A stretch of 64,000 nt of DNA from Cyanobacterium sp. HL-69 (GCA_002813895.1 CP024912.1:1178001-1242000), one strand, 5' to 3'. Counted from the first letter of the stretch, positions 38,801 through 48,710 are shown. Notes: generated by a model not told the origin, from the sequence alone. Numbers and translations: made by a program.

Positions 38801-40150
38801 TTAATTGGGACATAGGGGGCCTGGGCAAATACATAATACATTGGGGGGACAATCTACACTTTGTCTTTCATAGGTTTGAGTCCAATCTTCTATGAGAGTA
38901 TTTGCTTCTTGGTAATGGGGATTCTGAGGGGGAATTGCTTGGATAATGGCGATCGCCCTTTGATAATCTTCCTGTTGAGCTTGTTGTCTAGCATATCCGA
39001 GGCGACACTGACCAATATATTCATCTAAAACAGAAGGAGAAATTTTATCGGCTATATTTGACTCTGTAAGCTCAATACACTCTTGAAAATTTTGATTAAC
39101 CAGAGAAAATTGTAGTTTATCTATAGTCGCCTCCACTCGACGACTGCCATAATAAAAAAATCCTACCCCAATAATGCCAAACACAAGAAACAACAAAAAC
39201 CCAAGACTCAAAGAATACCCCTGAGTCACAGTTTTAAGAATTGTCGGATTTTTGGTAAGGAAAAAATTTGTTGTTGATTGATGCTGATCAATCTCAACAC
39301 CATCCTCTAACATTAAATTACCCTTGTGGTCTTTCAAGGTTTCATACCAACGAATATACTGTCGTAAATCTTGTAAAACTAAGTGTGCAGAATGATAACG
39401 CTTCGTATAATCAGTGCGAACCATCTGAGCTAGAATATCTCCCAAATAGGAATGAACATCAGCAAACTGCCTCCAAATAATCTCCGTACTTTGTTCATCT
39501 TCCTTCAAACTAATGGGATTTTTACCCGTGAGGGCTTGAATGGCAATCATCCCTAAACTATAAATATCGCTATTTTTACGGGGTTTTCCCCTCGCTTGTT
39601 CACTGGGCATATAACCATGGGTACCAATAGCAACCGTGGGATTTATAATATGACTTTGTTCCACATTAAAATGTTTTACCGCCCCAAAATCAATTAAAAC
39701 AATTTTTTGGTCATCTTGACGACGAATAAAATTATCAGGCTTTATATCTCGGTGAATTACCCCCTGACGGTGGATATAATCAAGAATTTCTAATCCTTGC
39801 TCCAAAAAATCCAATACCTTTGTTTCAGTCCAAGGCTTATGCCCCCTAAGTTCCAAACTAAGAGTTTCCCCCGCAACATACTCCTGTACCAAATAAAAAT
39901 CTTGATCCCCATTACAAAAATCAATCAGTCTAGGAATTTGAGGATGATCCAACTTTTCTAAAATCTTGATTTCTTCGTAAAACAAGCGCTTGACAATATC
40001 CGTATTTTCAAGGTCAGAATGAAGTTGTTTAATGACACAATGCTGATTCGTTTTTTTATCTTTCGCCAAATAAACTACCCCAAAACCACCCTCTCCCAAC
40101 TTATGGAGAAGCTGATAACGAGAATTAACAATAACTAGATTATCACTCAT
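38801..40150 (-). CDS. Membrane Ser/Thr protein kinase with cysteine-rich tail
   Basis: A 449-residue Hanks-type kinase. The glycine loop is GEGGFGVVYLAK (19-30), ATP lysine Lys41 in CVIKQL, catalytic loop HRDIKPDNF, DFGAVK, and the APE-like MPSEQARG. One membrane helix (SLSLGFLLFLVFGIIGVGFFYYG, ~325-347) follows, then a ~100-residue external helical region. The protein ends SVDCPPNVLCICPGPLCPN with five cysteines in 17 residues. Its substrate is unknown. The cysteine-rich end would lie outside the cytoplasm. Confidence 0.93.
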   Translation of the reverse strand: MSDNLVIVNSRYQLLHKLGEGGFGVVYLAKDKKTNQHCVIKQLHSDLENTDIVKRLFYEEIKILEKLDHPQIPRLIDFCNGDQDFYLVQEYVAGETLSLELRGHKPWTETKVLDFLEQGLEILDYIHRQGVIHRDIKPDNFIRRQDDQKIVLIDFGAVKHFNVEQSHIINPTVAIGTHGYMPSEQARGKPRKNSDIYSLGMIAIQALTGKNPISLKEDEQSTEIIWRQFADVHSYLGDILAQMVRTDYTKRYHSAHLVLQDLRQYIRWYETLKDHKGNLMLEDGVEIDQHQSTTNFFLTKNPTILKTVTQGYSLSLGFLLFLVFGIIGVGFFYYGSRRVEATIDKLQFSLVNQNFQECIELTESNIADKISPSVLDEYIGQCRLGYARQQAQQEDYQRAIAIIQAIPPQNPHYQEANTLIEDWTQTYERQSVDCPPNVLCICPGPLCPN

Positions 40151-40287
40151 CTTGAAAAGCTAAAACATCTTACATTGGTTGTAGTATAAAAGGGAGAAAG
40201 GCTAAAACATTAATATGATAGCCGTCCTAGTTATTCCTAATAATACCCACAATCAGTATCCAATCTGACTTTCATTCTTAAATTCCT

Positions 40288-40941
40288 ATGATTAATAGTC
40301 GCCCAATTCTCAAAGAGAAACTACTTTCAACCATCAAAAATACAGCCTTAAACATTGACATTAATCCCGACTATCCCATCACCGACACCATGATTAAGGA
40401 TGAGGAAGCCCAAACCATCGAAAATCTAACCACAAATCTCGAAGCCCTCAACCCTTTTCCCAATCCCCTACAATTCGCCACCAACTTACTCGATGGCATC
40501 TGGCAACTACAATATTCCTCGGCACGGGAAATACGCTCACTAAATAAACTTCCCCTCGGTTTTCAACTCAGACAGGTATATCAAATAATTAACATCCAAG
40601 ACGTATCTTTTTTTAACATCGCCTTTGTGGAACATAGCTCTAAAATGGTTAACGGTTATGTAAAAGTTACCGCTAGTTTTGCTCCTAAAATTGCTCCCGA
40701 CAAAAGCCTACCCACCAACACCATCAATGTCAACTTTGAAAAAAGATATTTATCTATCAAAAAAATTGGACCAATAAAAACTCCCATGCTAGATCCTATC
40801 AAAGAATTTGATGCCCGTAACCCTCAAGGAAGAGTCCCCAGTTTAGCAATTACCTATATTGACAAAGATTTAAGAATTGGCAGGGGAGGAGACGGCAGTT
40901 TGTTTATTTTGTCAAGACGAGAAAAAATGAGTGAAAGTTAG
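40288..40941 (+). CDS. PAP/fibrillin-family protein
   Basis: A 217-residue soluble protein of the plastid lipid-associated protein (fibrillin) family. It has NLLDGIWQLQYSSAREI near residues 65-85 and the hallmark ending DKDLRIGRGGDGSLFILSR near 195-212. Fibrillins bind lipids and prenyl compounds at thylakoid membranes and plastoglobules. Cyanobacterial members affect photosystem stability. The exact ligand is unknown. Confidence 0.9.
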   Translation: MINSRPILKEKLLSTIKNTALNIDINPDYPITDTMIKDEEAQTIENLTTNLEALNPFPNPLQFATNLLDGIWQLQYSSAREIRSLNKLPLGFQLRQVYQIINIQDVSFFNIAFVEHSSKMVNGYVKVTASFAPKIAPDKSLPTNTINVNFEKRYLSIKKIGPIKTPMLDPIKEFDARNPQGRVPSLAITYIDKDLRIGRGGDGSLFILSRREKMSES

Positions 40942-40965
40942 TTTAAACTTTGTTTTAGCAAATAT

Positions 40966-41499
40966 TTATTTCCAGCGACGAGGTTTTTTATTAGAAGTAT
41001 TCATAAAATGATTGAAAGGATAATAAAGTAGTGGTGTCCATAAACTGGTAATTATGGCTGAAGCGAGGGAATTTTGTTGATATTTTAACCAAATATCGCT
41101 CAAAGGAATAGATGTTTGTAGGCTATATTGAAGGGCGGTAATGGTGTCACTGATAATGGCCATACCAAAGACAATGATAACGATAGAAATAACATCTTCT
41201 TTGATGTATTCGTCTTCATAAACATTACTGGTAAGAAGGGTAACTACCGCTAATCCTAAAACGTGGGTAGGAAAATCTCCACTCATGCCATCCCAAATTA
41301 AACCCAAGGAAATCCCTGCCACCATACTCTGCCATAAGTTTCTTTTGACACTCCACACTACTAACCAAATTAGTAGCCAATTGGGGGTAACTCCTACTAA
41401 TTCCATTCCAGGGATTCGCCACATTAGTAGTAGGCAAGAGCTAAAAATGGAGATGGAAATGACGAGGATAGGTTGAATTATTTTAGTTTTGAGAATCAT
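40966..41499 (-). CDS. mreD: Rod shape-determining protein MreD
   Basis: A 177-residue membrane protein with five or six hydrophobic segments. The family pattern is visible: PNWLLIWLVVWSVKRNLWQSMVAGISLGLIWDGMSGDFPTHVLGLA. MreD links MreC to the cell-wall elongation machinery. No mreB or mreC lies within the window next to it; upstream (41500-41613) is a short gap with a tRNA-like scrap. Confidence 0.85.
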   Translation of the reverse strand: MILKTKIIQPILVISISIFSSCLLLMWRIPGMELVGVTPNWLLIWLVVWSVKRNLWQSMVAGISLGLIWDGMSGDFPTHVLGLAVVTLLTSNVYEDEYIKEDVISIVIIVFGMAIISDTITALQYSLQTSIPLSDIWLKYQQNSLASAIITSLWTPLLYYPFNHFMNTSNKKPRRWK

Positions 41500-41556
41500 T
41501 GAATTGTGGGCTGAGGGGAAAATTAATTATTGACGATGACAAAATAATATTACTTG

Positions 41557-41582
41557 GTTGCGCGTAGCTCAATGGTAAATTG
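41557..41582 (+). pseudogene. Possible tRNA 5'-end relic
   Basis: GTTGCGCGTAGCTCAATGGT continues AAATTG. It resembles the acceptor 5' strand plus D arm (GCTC...GGTA) of a tRNA. No anticodon or T arm follows. It sits 32 bp before the methyltransferase start. Confidence 0.35.
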
Positions 41583-41613
41583 TTATTGGTTTACTTATTT
41601 ATGATGGGCGATT

Positions 41614-42807
41614 ATGTCTGAAGTTAGAAACGCAGTTCAAAAATTATATAATACTTATCCTTTTCCTCCTGATCCTCTTTTGGATGAGCCACCTCCAGGG
41701 TATAATTGGCGATGGCATTATCAATCAGCCTATAGTTTTTGTAAGGGTAGAAAGCCTCATAAAAAACAGGTTAGAATATTGGATGCTGGTTGTGGTACTG
41801 GTTCTAGTACGGAGTATTTAGTTTTGCACAATCCTACTGCTAGTATTTTGGCGGTGGATATTAGTGAGAATGCTTTGGCGACTGCCCAAAGACGATTGGA
41901 GAAGTCTGGAGTTTTAAAAGATTTTCAGGGTAGTATTGAGTTTCGCCAGTTTAATTTGGAAAATGCAAGGGAGCTGGAAGGCTCGTTTGATTTTATTAAT
42001 TCGGTGGGGGTTTTGCATCATTTACCTAATCCAGTCATTGGGATTCAAGCCTTGGCGGATAAGTTGGGAGATGATGGTTTATTCCACATTTTTGTATATG
42101 GGGAGTTGGGTAGATGGGAGATTTTGTTGATGCAAAGGGCGATCGCCCTTATCCAAGGAGATAAAATAGGAGATTATCGAGATGGTGTGGCGGTAGGTAG
42201 GAAATTATTTGCAGGATTACCCGAATATAGCCGTATTCTACAACGGGAAAAGGAACGATGGGCATTGGAAAATCAACGGGATGAATGTTTTGCTGATATG
42301 TATGTTCACCCCAATGAGTTTGATTACAATATTGATAGTCTATTCGAGTTTATCCATACTTCTGGGTTGGAATTTGTAGATTTTTCTAACCGTGATTTTT
42401 GGCAAGTAGAAAGGTTAATCAAAAGTGAAGATTTACTACAACGGGTACAACAATTAACCACCCAAGAACGTTATCGTTTAGTAGAATTATTAGATCCTTC
42501 CAATGTAACCCATTATGAGTTTTTCCTTGCAAAATCCCCCCATCATCGGGAAACATGGCAAGATGATCAATTACTATTAGGTGCTAAACCAGAGTTAAAT
42601 CCTTGTATGTTGGGTTGGGAGAGCAAAAGTTTACTCGATTATAACTATCAACCCGTTACTCTCACGGATGGGGAGTTTGAGTTCATGAAATTAGCTTCCC
42701 AAAATCCTAATGAAAATTTGACAGTAGAACATATTCTATCTCAAGTTAATGGTACTTTAGATCAGGTGCGATCGCTCATTAACCGTCAACTAATCATCAT
42801 GGGATAA
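41614..42807 (+). CDS. Class I SAM-dependent methyltransferase
   Basis: A 397-residue protein. The Rossmann methyltransferase domain spans ~40-180: motif I ILDAGCGTGSSTEYL, acidic strand AVDIS, and motif IV SVGVLHHLPNP. The N-terminus SEVRNAVQKLYNTYPFPPDPLLDEPPPGYNW is shared by a group of cyanobacterial methyltransferases. The C-terminal ~200 residues are unassigned helical sequence. Substrate is not predictable. Confidence 0.88.
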   Translation: MSEVRNAVQKLYNTYPFPPDPLLDEPPPGYNWRWHYQSAYSFCKGRKPHKKQVRILDAGCGTGSSTEYLVLHNPTASILAVDISENALATAQRRLEKSGVLKDFQGSIEFRQFNLENARELEGSFDFINSVGVLHHLPNPVIGIQALADKLGDDGLFHIFVYGELGRWEILLMQRAIALIQGDKIGDYRDGVAVGRKLFAGLPEYSRILQREKERWALENQRDECFADMYVHPNEFDYNIDSLFEFIHTSGLEFVDFSNRDFWQVERLIKSEDLLQRVQQLTTQERYRLVELLDPSNVTHYEFFLAKSPHHRETWQDDQLLLGAKPELNPCMLGWESKSLLDYNYQPVTLTDGEFEFMKLASQNPNENLTVEHILSQVNGTLDQVRSLINRQLIIMG

Positions 42808-42819
42808 GCCATAATATAA

Positions 42820-42839
42820 CAAGGGGTTAAAAATCCTCA
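42820..42839. repeat. 20-bp dispersed palindrome (degenerate)
   Basis: CAAGGGGTTAAAAATCCTCA, a decayed member of the family, 13 bp after the methyltransferase stop. Confidence 0.4.
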
Positions 42840-42885
42840 TACTCAATCTGATTTATAAACCTTACTTTTATTTACTGTTTATGGG

Positions 42886-42905
42886 CAATGGGCTTAAGCC
42901 CATTG
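42886..42905. repeat. 20-bp dispersed palindrome (perfect)
   Basis: CAATGGGCTTAAGCCCATTG is perfectly self-complementary over 20 bp. It lies in the gap between the methyltransferase and pentapeptide genes. Confidence 0.65.
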
Positions 42906-43099
42906 TTAGTTTCATTCCCTTACTTTTATTTGCAGAGCCCGTATTACCCCATCAAACTCCATTCCCCCCAGAAAGTTGGTCCATCGTTTGGTTAAACAAA
43001 AGTTATTTCTGTTACAAAACTACACAATCTTTGTTAAGTTATGTTAACCTTAGATTAAGGAAGCAAAACATACTCAAAACAAAAGTTTTAAAAACAACC

Positions 43100-43927
43100 A
43101 TGACTACTCAAATTCAACACCTAAAAATGTTAACATCTGTTCAGAAGTGGAATTTGTGGCGTAAAGCAAATCCTGACATCGTTCCAGAATTAAGGGCAGT
43201 TGATTTGAGTCACCGTAATTTAGATGGTATTAACTTTAAAGGAGTAAATCTAAGAGAAGCCAACCTCACAGGTGCAAGTCTTAATAATGCCGATTGTACA
43301 GGGGCTAACTTTCATCGTGCCAACCTAAGTAAAATAACCATGAAAGATGCGGAAGCGCACAAAGCATCATTTAATGACACTAACTTTTATCAAGCAGTAT
43401 TAAATGGCAGTGATTTGAGTCAGGTAAGTATCCGCAATTGTAACCTAGTGGAAGCAAAAATGGTGGGATGTTACTTCATTAAAACTGACTTCACCGATTC
43501 TAGGTTAAATGAAGCGGATTTAAGTAATTCTTATCTTACCGAAGCAATTTTAGTTAGTACCAAATTAATTGATGCGAATTTGAGTCAAGTTGATTTGAGT
43601 GGTGTTAACGCCACTTCTGCCCAATTTACAGGGGCAAACCTAACTGGGGCAAACATCGAAGATTGGATTATTGATGAGACAACCCACATAGACAGAGTTT
43701 TCTGTGACTATTTCTATGCTAAAGTTCATGAAAAAGTTGACTTAAGTGATTGTAACTCCTATACTCTCAATGATGTTGTCAATTCACCAGATGGCAGTAA
43801 TATGGACGGAAATATTGTTCCTAACTCTTTTGTAAACTCTAGTCTCCCTGGTGTAAATGGTTTTAATAATATTAGACAAACCCAAAACTGTTTTGAGTTA
43901 GCTATCAAAAAATCTCAACAAGTTTGA
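43100..43927 (+). CDS. Pentapeptide-repeat protein
   Basis: A 275-residue protein. After an N-terminal helix (LTSVQKWNLWRKANPDIVPELRAVD), residues ~30-190 are tandem A(D/N)LXX pentapeptides such as LREANLTGASLNNADCTGANF. These form a right-handed quadrilateral beta-helix. The last ~85 residues are non-repetitive (HIDRVFCDYFYAK...). I start at ATG 43100 (MTTQIQH). An in-frame ATG at 42881 overlaps the dispersed palindrome and would add sequence that looks non-coding. Function of most such proteins in cyanobacteria is unknown. Confidence 0.88.
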   Translation: MTTQIQHLKMLTSVQKWNLWRKANPDIVPELRAVDLSHRNLDGINFKGVNLREANLTGASLNNADCTGANFHRANLSKITMKDAEAHKASFNDTNFYQAVLNGSDLSQVSIRNCNLVEAKMVGCYFIKTDFTDSRLNEADLSNSYLTEAILVSTKLIDANLSQVDLSGVNATSAQFTGANLTGANIEDWIIDETTHIDRVFCDYFYAKVHEKVDLSDCNSYTLNDVVNSPDGSNMDGNIVPNSFVNSSLPGVNGFNNIRQTQNCFELAIKKSQQV

Positions 43928-43989
43928 AATATTTAATATAAACCTGTTAACCTATAAGGTGGTTTAAAAAATTGTAGGGATAATTAGTG

Positions 43990-44892
43990 ATGACAATAAT
44001 GGGATTTATTAACCTCCACAAGCCCAAGGGGTTTTCGTCCCATGATTGTGTTGCTAGGGTGAGAAGGATATTAAACACAAAGAAAGTAGGTCATGGTGGT
44101 ACATTAGATCCCCTCGCTACGGGGGTTCTACCCATTGCCGTAGGTAGGGCAACTCGTTTATTACAGTTTTTACCTACCAAAAAGGCATATCGGGCAAAGG
44201 TTAGATTTGGGTTAACTACTACCACCGATGATTTAGAAGGAGAGATAATTACCCAAGAAAAATGTCCTGATTTAAGTGTAGAAATAATTTCCAATTTTAT
44301 TCCTGATTTTATCGGCAATATAGAACAAATACCGCCCATTTATAGTGCCATTAAGCAAAATGGTAAGAAGTTATATGAATTGGCAAGGCAAGGGAAAGAG
44401 GTTAATATTCCTAGTAGAAAGGTAGAAATATTTGATATAAAAATTATTAGTTGGCAGTCAGGGGATTATCCAGAATTAGATTTAGACATCATCTGTGGGG
44501 CTGGTACTTATATAAGGGCGATCGCCCGTGACCTTGGGCAAAAAGTAAGGACAGGGGCAACTTTAGCTAAATTAGAAAGGACATTAAGCTGTAATTTAGA
44601 GATAAAAAATAGTATTAATTTAGAATTATTAGAACAGCAAAAAAATAACAATCAACTAACCTTAATTACCCCCGATTTACTCCTACAAAATTTACCTATC
44701 ATAAACCTAAATGATCAAGAAAGTTGGAGATGGCAACAAGGACAAAAATTAAGCTATCAAGGAGAAGATAATAATAACTTTTATCGTACTTATAATAACC
44801 AACAACAATTTATGGGTATTAGCGAAATTAAACAAGGGCAAGAAGGATTCATCATTCAACCCAAAGTCGTTGTCACAACTACCGATGAATAA
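43990..44892 (+). CDS. truB: tRNA pseudouridine-55 synthase
   Basis: A 300-residue enzyme that makes pseudouridine 55 in the T loop of tRNAs. GFINLHKPKGFSSHDCVARVRR opens the domain. The catalytic Asp40 is in GHGGTLDPLATGVLPI. KAYRAKVRFG and GAGTYIRAIARDLG are further family motifs. I start at ATG 43990 because AGGGA (43976-43980) is well spaced; GTG 43987 and ATG 43999 are alternatives. Confidence 0.95.
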   Translation: MTIMGFINLHKPKGFSSHDCVARVRRILNTKKVGHGGTLDPLATGVLPIAVGRATRLLQFLPTKKAYRAKVRFGLTTTTDDLEGEIITQEKCPDLSVEIISNFIPDFIGNIEQIPPIYSAIKQNGKKLYELARQGKEVNIPSRKVEIFDIKIISWQSGDYPELDLDIICGAGTYIRAIARDLGQKVRTGATLAKLERTLSCNLEIKNSINLELLEQQKNNNQLTLITPDLLLQNLPIINLNDQESWRWQQGQKLSYQGEDNNNFYRTYNNQQQFMGISEIKQGQEGFIIQPKVVVTTTDE

Positions 44893-44910
44893 CGTATTCA
44901 AACTATTCAA

Positions 44911-44930
44911 CAAGAGGTTTAAACCCCTTG
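44911..44930. repeat. 20-bp dispersed palindrome
   Basis: CAAGAGGTTTAAACCCCTTG, 18 bp after truB. It is nearly the consensus and has a PmeI-like GTTTAAAC core. A heptamer-like run (GATACCCGATACCTGACACC) follows to ~44958. Confidence 0.65.
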
Positions 44931-45083
44931 CCTCCCTGATACCCGATACCTGACACCTTCACAAGACTATAAATGTTATTCCGAAATCAAGTTAATTATT
45001 AATAATTATGGGGAAAGTTGAAATCATCCCTTAAACTCAAGATATATTAGTCATTAATCTGTTAACCATAGGCAAAATACTTA

Positions 45084-45782
45084 ATGTTAGACCAAGTTTT
45101 ACATCCGTCCATTGATTTTGGTATTGAAACCGTATTTATTTTAGTGATATTAGTAGCCCTAGAAGCGGTTTTATCCGCCGATAACGCCATCGCCCTTGCC
45201 TCCATAGCCCAAGGGTTAGAAACCGAAAAAGAACAACAGTACGCCCTTAACGTGGGCTTAGTTTTAGCCTATATATTGCGTATCACTCTCATTATCACCG
45301 CCACATGGGTAATTAAATATTGGCAATTTTCCGTAGCGGGGGGACTATATTTATTATGGCTCGTTTTTCGTTACTACACCAACAAAAGTGACGACTCGGA
45401 AGGAGTATCGAATCTAAACTTTCAAGGACTTTGGCAAGCCATTCCCATGATAGCGGTTACTGACTTAGCCTTTTCCCTCGATAGTGTAACCACCGCCATT
45501 GCCGTCGCCGATGAGATATGGTTAATTATCGCAGGGGGGACCATTGGAGTTATTGCCCTACGGTTTTTAGCGCAACTATTTATCCGTTGGATAGAAGAAT
45601 ATACCCACCTAGAAGATGCAGGATTTATTACCGTAGGTTTAGTGGGATTGAGATTAATCGTCAAAGTAATTGAGCCTAGTTTAGTACCCCCAGAATGGGT
45701 CATGATAATAACTATTATTAGTATTTTTACTTGGGGATTTTCTGCCAAAAATGCCATCAAAGAAGAAAGTCCAGAAGGGTGA
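45084..45782 (+). CDS. TerC-family integral membrane protein
   Basis: A 232-residue protein with seven hydrophobic segments. Family motifs are VALEAVLSADNAIALASIAQGL and TDLAFSLDSVTTAIAVADE, each with the paired acidic residues typical of TerC. TerC members are linked to metal handling (manganese export in some bacteria) and, in plants, to thylakoid biogenesis. The specific role here is not known. Confidence 0.9.
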   Translation: MLDQVLHPSIDFGIETVFILVILVALEAVLSADNAIALASIAQGLETEKEQQYALNVGLVLAYILRITLIITATWVIKYWQFSVAGGLYLLWLVFRYYTNKSDDSEGVSNLNFQGLWQAIPMIAVTDLAFSLDSVTTAIAVADEIWLIIAGGTIGVIALRFLAQLFIRWIEEYTHLEDAGFITVGLVGLRLIVKVIEPSLVPPEWVMIITIISIFTWGFSAKNAIKEESPEG

Positions 45783-45851
45783 TTAAAACAAAAAAACAAC
45801 GTAGAATTAAACAGATAATACTAGCCATAAAATAATCACATCCATAAGTTT

Positions 45852-46928
45852 ATGAACGAATCAAGACTAAAAATATCCCTCAGTAGTCTTGCAATATTAA
45901 TCTCATTAATTTTATGCTTAATTCTACTTTGGCATCTGCGAGGGCTTCTTGTCACCCTGATGATAGCGGCAGTATTAGCCGCCACCCTTGCCCCCATTGT
46001 TGACTCCGCTGAAAAATTTGTCCCCCGTTGGTTAGGGGTTGTCCTTGCCTACCTCATCATTATTGGTATCCTTGTAGGAGGGGGATTGGTAATTGGCCCC
46101 ACGGTATTTACTCAACTACAAAGACTAATACAAAAGTTTCCTTTGTACCTAGATATTCTTAGTAACACTGCTGAAAGTTTAGTCATGCGCTTTGGTATTA
46201 CTGAACCTAGAGCATTGGAATTAATTGACCAACTTCTTGATTTACAGGCCCTCATCTCTTGGGGGGTCAGATCGAGCCAAAAGTTGCTTCTAAGCTCATT
46301 AGGGGTCACTAGAGGTATCGTAGGGGGAACACTTAACCTGATCCTTTCTATTTTATTATCAGCATATCTCCTTGCGGGTTCTGATAAACTAATAAAAGGA
46401 TTTGTGAGAATATTTCCTGAGCCATGGGATAAGAAAATTAAAGCTCAATTTGATCCTGTCACCGAAAGAATGGGTAAATATATTCAAGGTAGAATCTTAG
46501 TCTCCCTTGTGTTGGGTGTAACCATTACCATCGGTTTAAAGGTTTTAGGTATTAATGAATTTGCCCTCGGTTTAGGGGTAATTGCAGGGTTTACTAACCT
46601 GATACCATTTTTTGGACCCGTTTTAGGTTCTATTCCCGCCCTTATTGTAGCTGTTGCTCAGGGGGGATGGGTATTTTTGTGGGTGTTACTTCTATTCCTT
46701 GTTATCCAAAACTTAGAAACCTATGTACTAGATCCTCTCTTGGTTGGTTCTAGTGTTAAGGTTGAGCCTTTATATCAACTCCTTGCGGTGTTGGGAGGGG
46801 TGCAGGTGTTGGGCATTATCGGGGCGTTGATTGTACCTCCTTGGATTGCGGCGGCTGGAGTAGTTTTGGAAAATCTTTACATTGAACCAAAACAGAAGGC
46901 ACAGATAACTGAGAATTGTAGTAAATAG
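45852..46928 (+). CDS. AI-2E/UPF0118-family transporter
   Basis: A 358-residue membrane protein with about eight hydrophobic segments and the family motifs LAPIVDSAEKFVPRWLGVVLAYLI and GFTNLIPFFGPVLGSIPALIVA. Members include the AI-2 exporter TqsA and Na+/H+ antiporters. The substrate cannot be decided. It follows the terC-like gene after 69 bp in the same orientation, possibly cotranscribed. Confidence 0.88.
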   Translation: MNESRLKISLSSLAILISLILCLILLWHLRGLLVTLMIAAVLAATLAPIVDSAEKFVPRWLGVVLAYLIIIGILVGGGLVIGPTVFTQLQRLIQKFPLYLDILSNTAESLVMRFGITEPRALELIDQLLDLQALISWGVRSSQKLLLSSLGVTRGIVGGTLNLILSILLSAYLLAGSDKLIKGFVRIFPEPWDKKIKAQFDPVTERMGKYIQGRILVSLVLGVTITIGLKVLGINEFALGLGVIAGFTNLIPFFGPVLGSIPALIVAVAQGGWVFLWVLLLFLVIQNLETYVLDPLLVGSSVKVEPLYQLLAVLGGVQVLGIIGALIVPPWIAAAGVVLENLYIEPKQKAQITENCSK

Positions 46929-47087
46929 GGTTTGATTTTCCCTCATCCCCCTTGTGATAAGGGGGGAATAAAGCGTTGATTTTCCCTCAACCCTAACCCC
47001 CCTCAATAAGAGGAGAATTTAAGGGCGATTGTCAAGAAAAAAAGGGCGATTAGGTGAAATTTACCACTCTGCGATCGCACAAAAACC

Positions 47088-48380
47088 CTAAAAAAGAGGA
47101 TTACTAAAAACTTCTTGGGGGTCAAATTTTTCCTTAATTTTTTTCATCATAGTTAAACCATTGCCCACATATCCCCAAGGTTCGATTTGTTTTTTTAGTT
47201 CTAGGGGCGCTTGTATTATGGATAAATAACCGCCATTGTCTTCACAAAATTGACGCATCGCCCTAACCTGATGGCTTCGGATATTTTGTTCAAGGAAAAC
47301 AAAGCCAACTCCGCTACTAATATTAATAAATCCCTGACTCTCGAAAGTTGCCAAAAAATCTACAATCCTATTACCCAAAATTCCTACCTTACAAAGAATA
47401 GGAGCATCAGTTATTTTAATATCCTTCCAAAAATCAAGCTCTTGGGAGTCAGAAAAAACCAGAGAAGATAAGCCCAAATTCTTTGTCCAACTTTGTACCT
47501 GCTCAATTTGTTGCTCTACACTAGGCTTAATGCTCTCAAAGCGCATTGCCAAACCAAAACCATCATCACTACCCAAAACCTTCGAGCAGGAATGAGAGAC
47601 AAAATCTGCCATGGTGGGAGTTAATCCTGATTTAGTCACCGTATCCCTTAATATTTTTAACCCTTCCTTTTCCCCCCCTACAAAAATAGAACTAGAATGG
47701 GCAACAAGGGGATAAAGACGAAAAGTAACCTGAGTAATAATTCCTAAACTACCATAGGATCCTGTAAACAGTTTCATCAAATCATACCCCGCCACATTTT
47801 TTACTACCTTGCCCCCAGCCTTAACCACTTCGCCATCAGCACGGACAAAAGATAAACCCAAAATTAAATCCCTCACGCCACCATACCGTTGACGCCAAGA
47901 AAGATTATTCGCCGTTGCCACCACTCCTCCCACAGTGGCCTCCTCCTCAAAAAATGGGTCAATGGGCAAAAACTGACCTTTAGAGGCTAAAAAGTTATTT
48001 AAATCTTTAATTTTCATCCCTGCTTGAACGGTAATAACCAAATCTTCCTCTCCATGTTCTACCACTTGATTAAGGTTAGCCATGCTAATTAAGAGATTAA
48101 CTGGTTGCCGCACTCCCCCCCAAGACAACTTCGTGGCTTCACCAGTGGGGATAACTCGCCAATGATTTCTATAGGCAAAACTTACTAATTGTGATAGCAT
48201 GGCGGTGGTATTTGGAAAAACTAAGTAACGAGGAATACAATCCGCCAACCCAGCCATTTTAATTTTATTTTGCCATTTTGGATTTTTATCCCATTCTATT
48301 ATTTTTATAGAATTAACATTACAAAAGTCTAATATTTCTTTGATTTGTCTTGGAGAAGAAGCCTGAAAAATTTGGTTCAT
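47088..48380 (-). CDS. glcE: FAD-binding oxidoreductase, glycolate oxidase subunit GlcE-like
   Basis: A 430-residue flavoprotein. The FAD_binding_4 domain (~50-225) includes NTTAMLSQLVSFAYRNHWRVIPTGEATKLSWGG, FLPIDPFFEEEATVGGVVATAN, and DLILGLSFVRADGEVVKAGGKVVKNVAGYDLMKLFTGSYGSLGIITQV. Such proteins oxidise glycolate formed in photorespiration. The symbol rests on family resemblance; another FAD-linked dehydrogenase is possible. No glcD or glcF gene is adjacent. Confidence 0.82.
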   Translation of the reverse strand: MNQIFQASSPRQIKEILDFCNVNSIKIIEWDKNPKWQNKIKMAGLADCIPRYLVFPNTTAMLSQLVSFAYRNHWRVIPTGEATKLSWGGVRQPVNLLISMANLNQVVEHGEEDLVITVQAGMKIKDLNNFLASKGQFLPIDPFFEEEATVGGVVATANNLSWRQRYGGVRDLILGLSFVRADGEVVKAGGKVVKNVAGYDLMKLFTGSYGSLGIITQVTFRLYPLVAHSSSIFVGGEKEGLKILRDTVTKSGLTPTMADFVSHSCSKVLGSDDGFGLAMRFESIKPSVEQQIEQVQSWTKNLGLSSLVFSDSQELDFWKDIKITDAPILCKVGILGNRIVDFLATFESQGFINISSGVGFVFLEQNIRSHQVRAMRQFCEDNGGYLSIIQAPLELKKQIEPWGYVGNGLTMMKKIKEKFDPQEVFSNPLF

Positions 48381-48710
48381 TTTGAAAAGATATTAAATAA
48401 ATTTTTAAACGAGTAATTCATAACTTATACTAAGTCGAACTTACTCCATAGAAATAGAAGGATAATACTAATATGCCATTGTAAATTATAATTTGATACT
48501 ATCAGTGGATGATATATAATTTATTAACACTGACATCCATGTCAAAATAACAAACTGGGAAAATTGGTAGTTATATACCAATACAAATACCTGTTTTGTA
48601 CTTGTCCGATGAGTTTGAACGAAAGTTTAAGATTAAAATTTTGAAAACTTCTTCCATTGACAAGATATGAAAATAAAATAAGTAAAGAATAGTCGAGTTC
48701 TAACATAAAA
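48381..48710. promoter_or_regulatory. Divergent glcE/desC promoter region
   Basis: A 330-bp AT-rich gap between divergent genes. I see no small gene or strong hairpin; it must hold both promoters. Confidence 0.4.
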
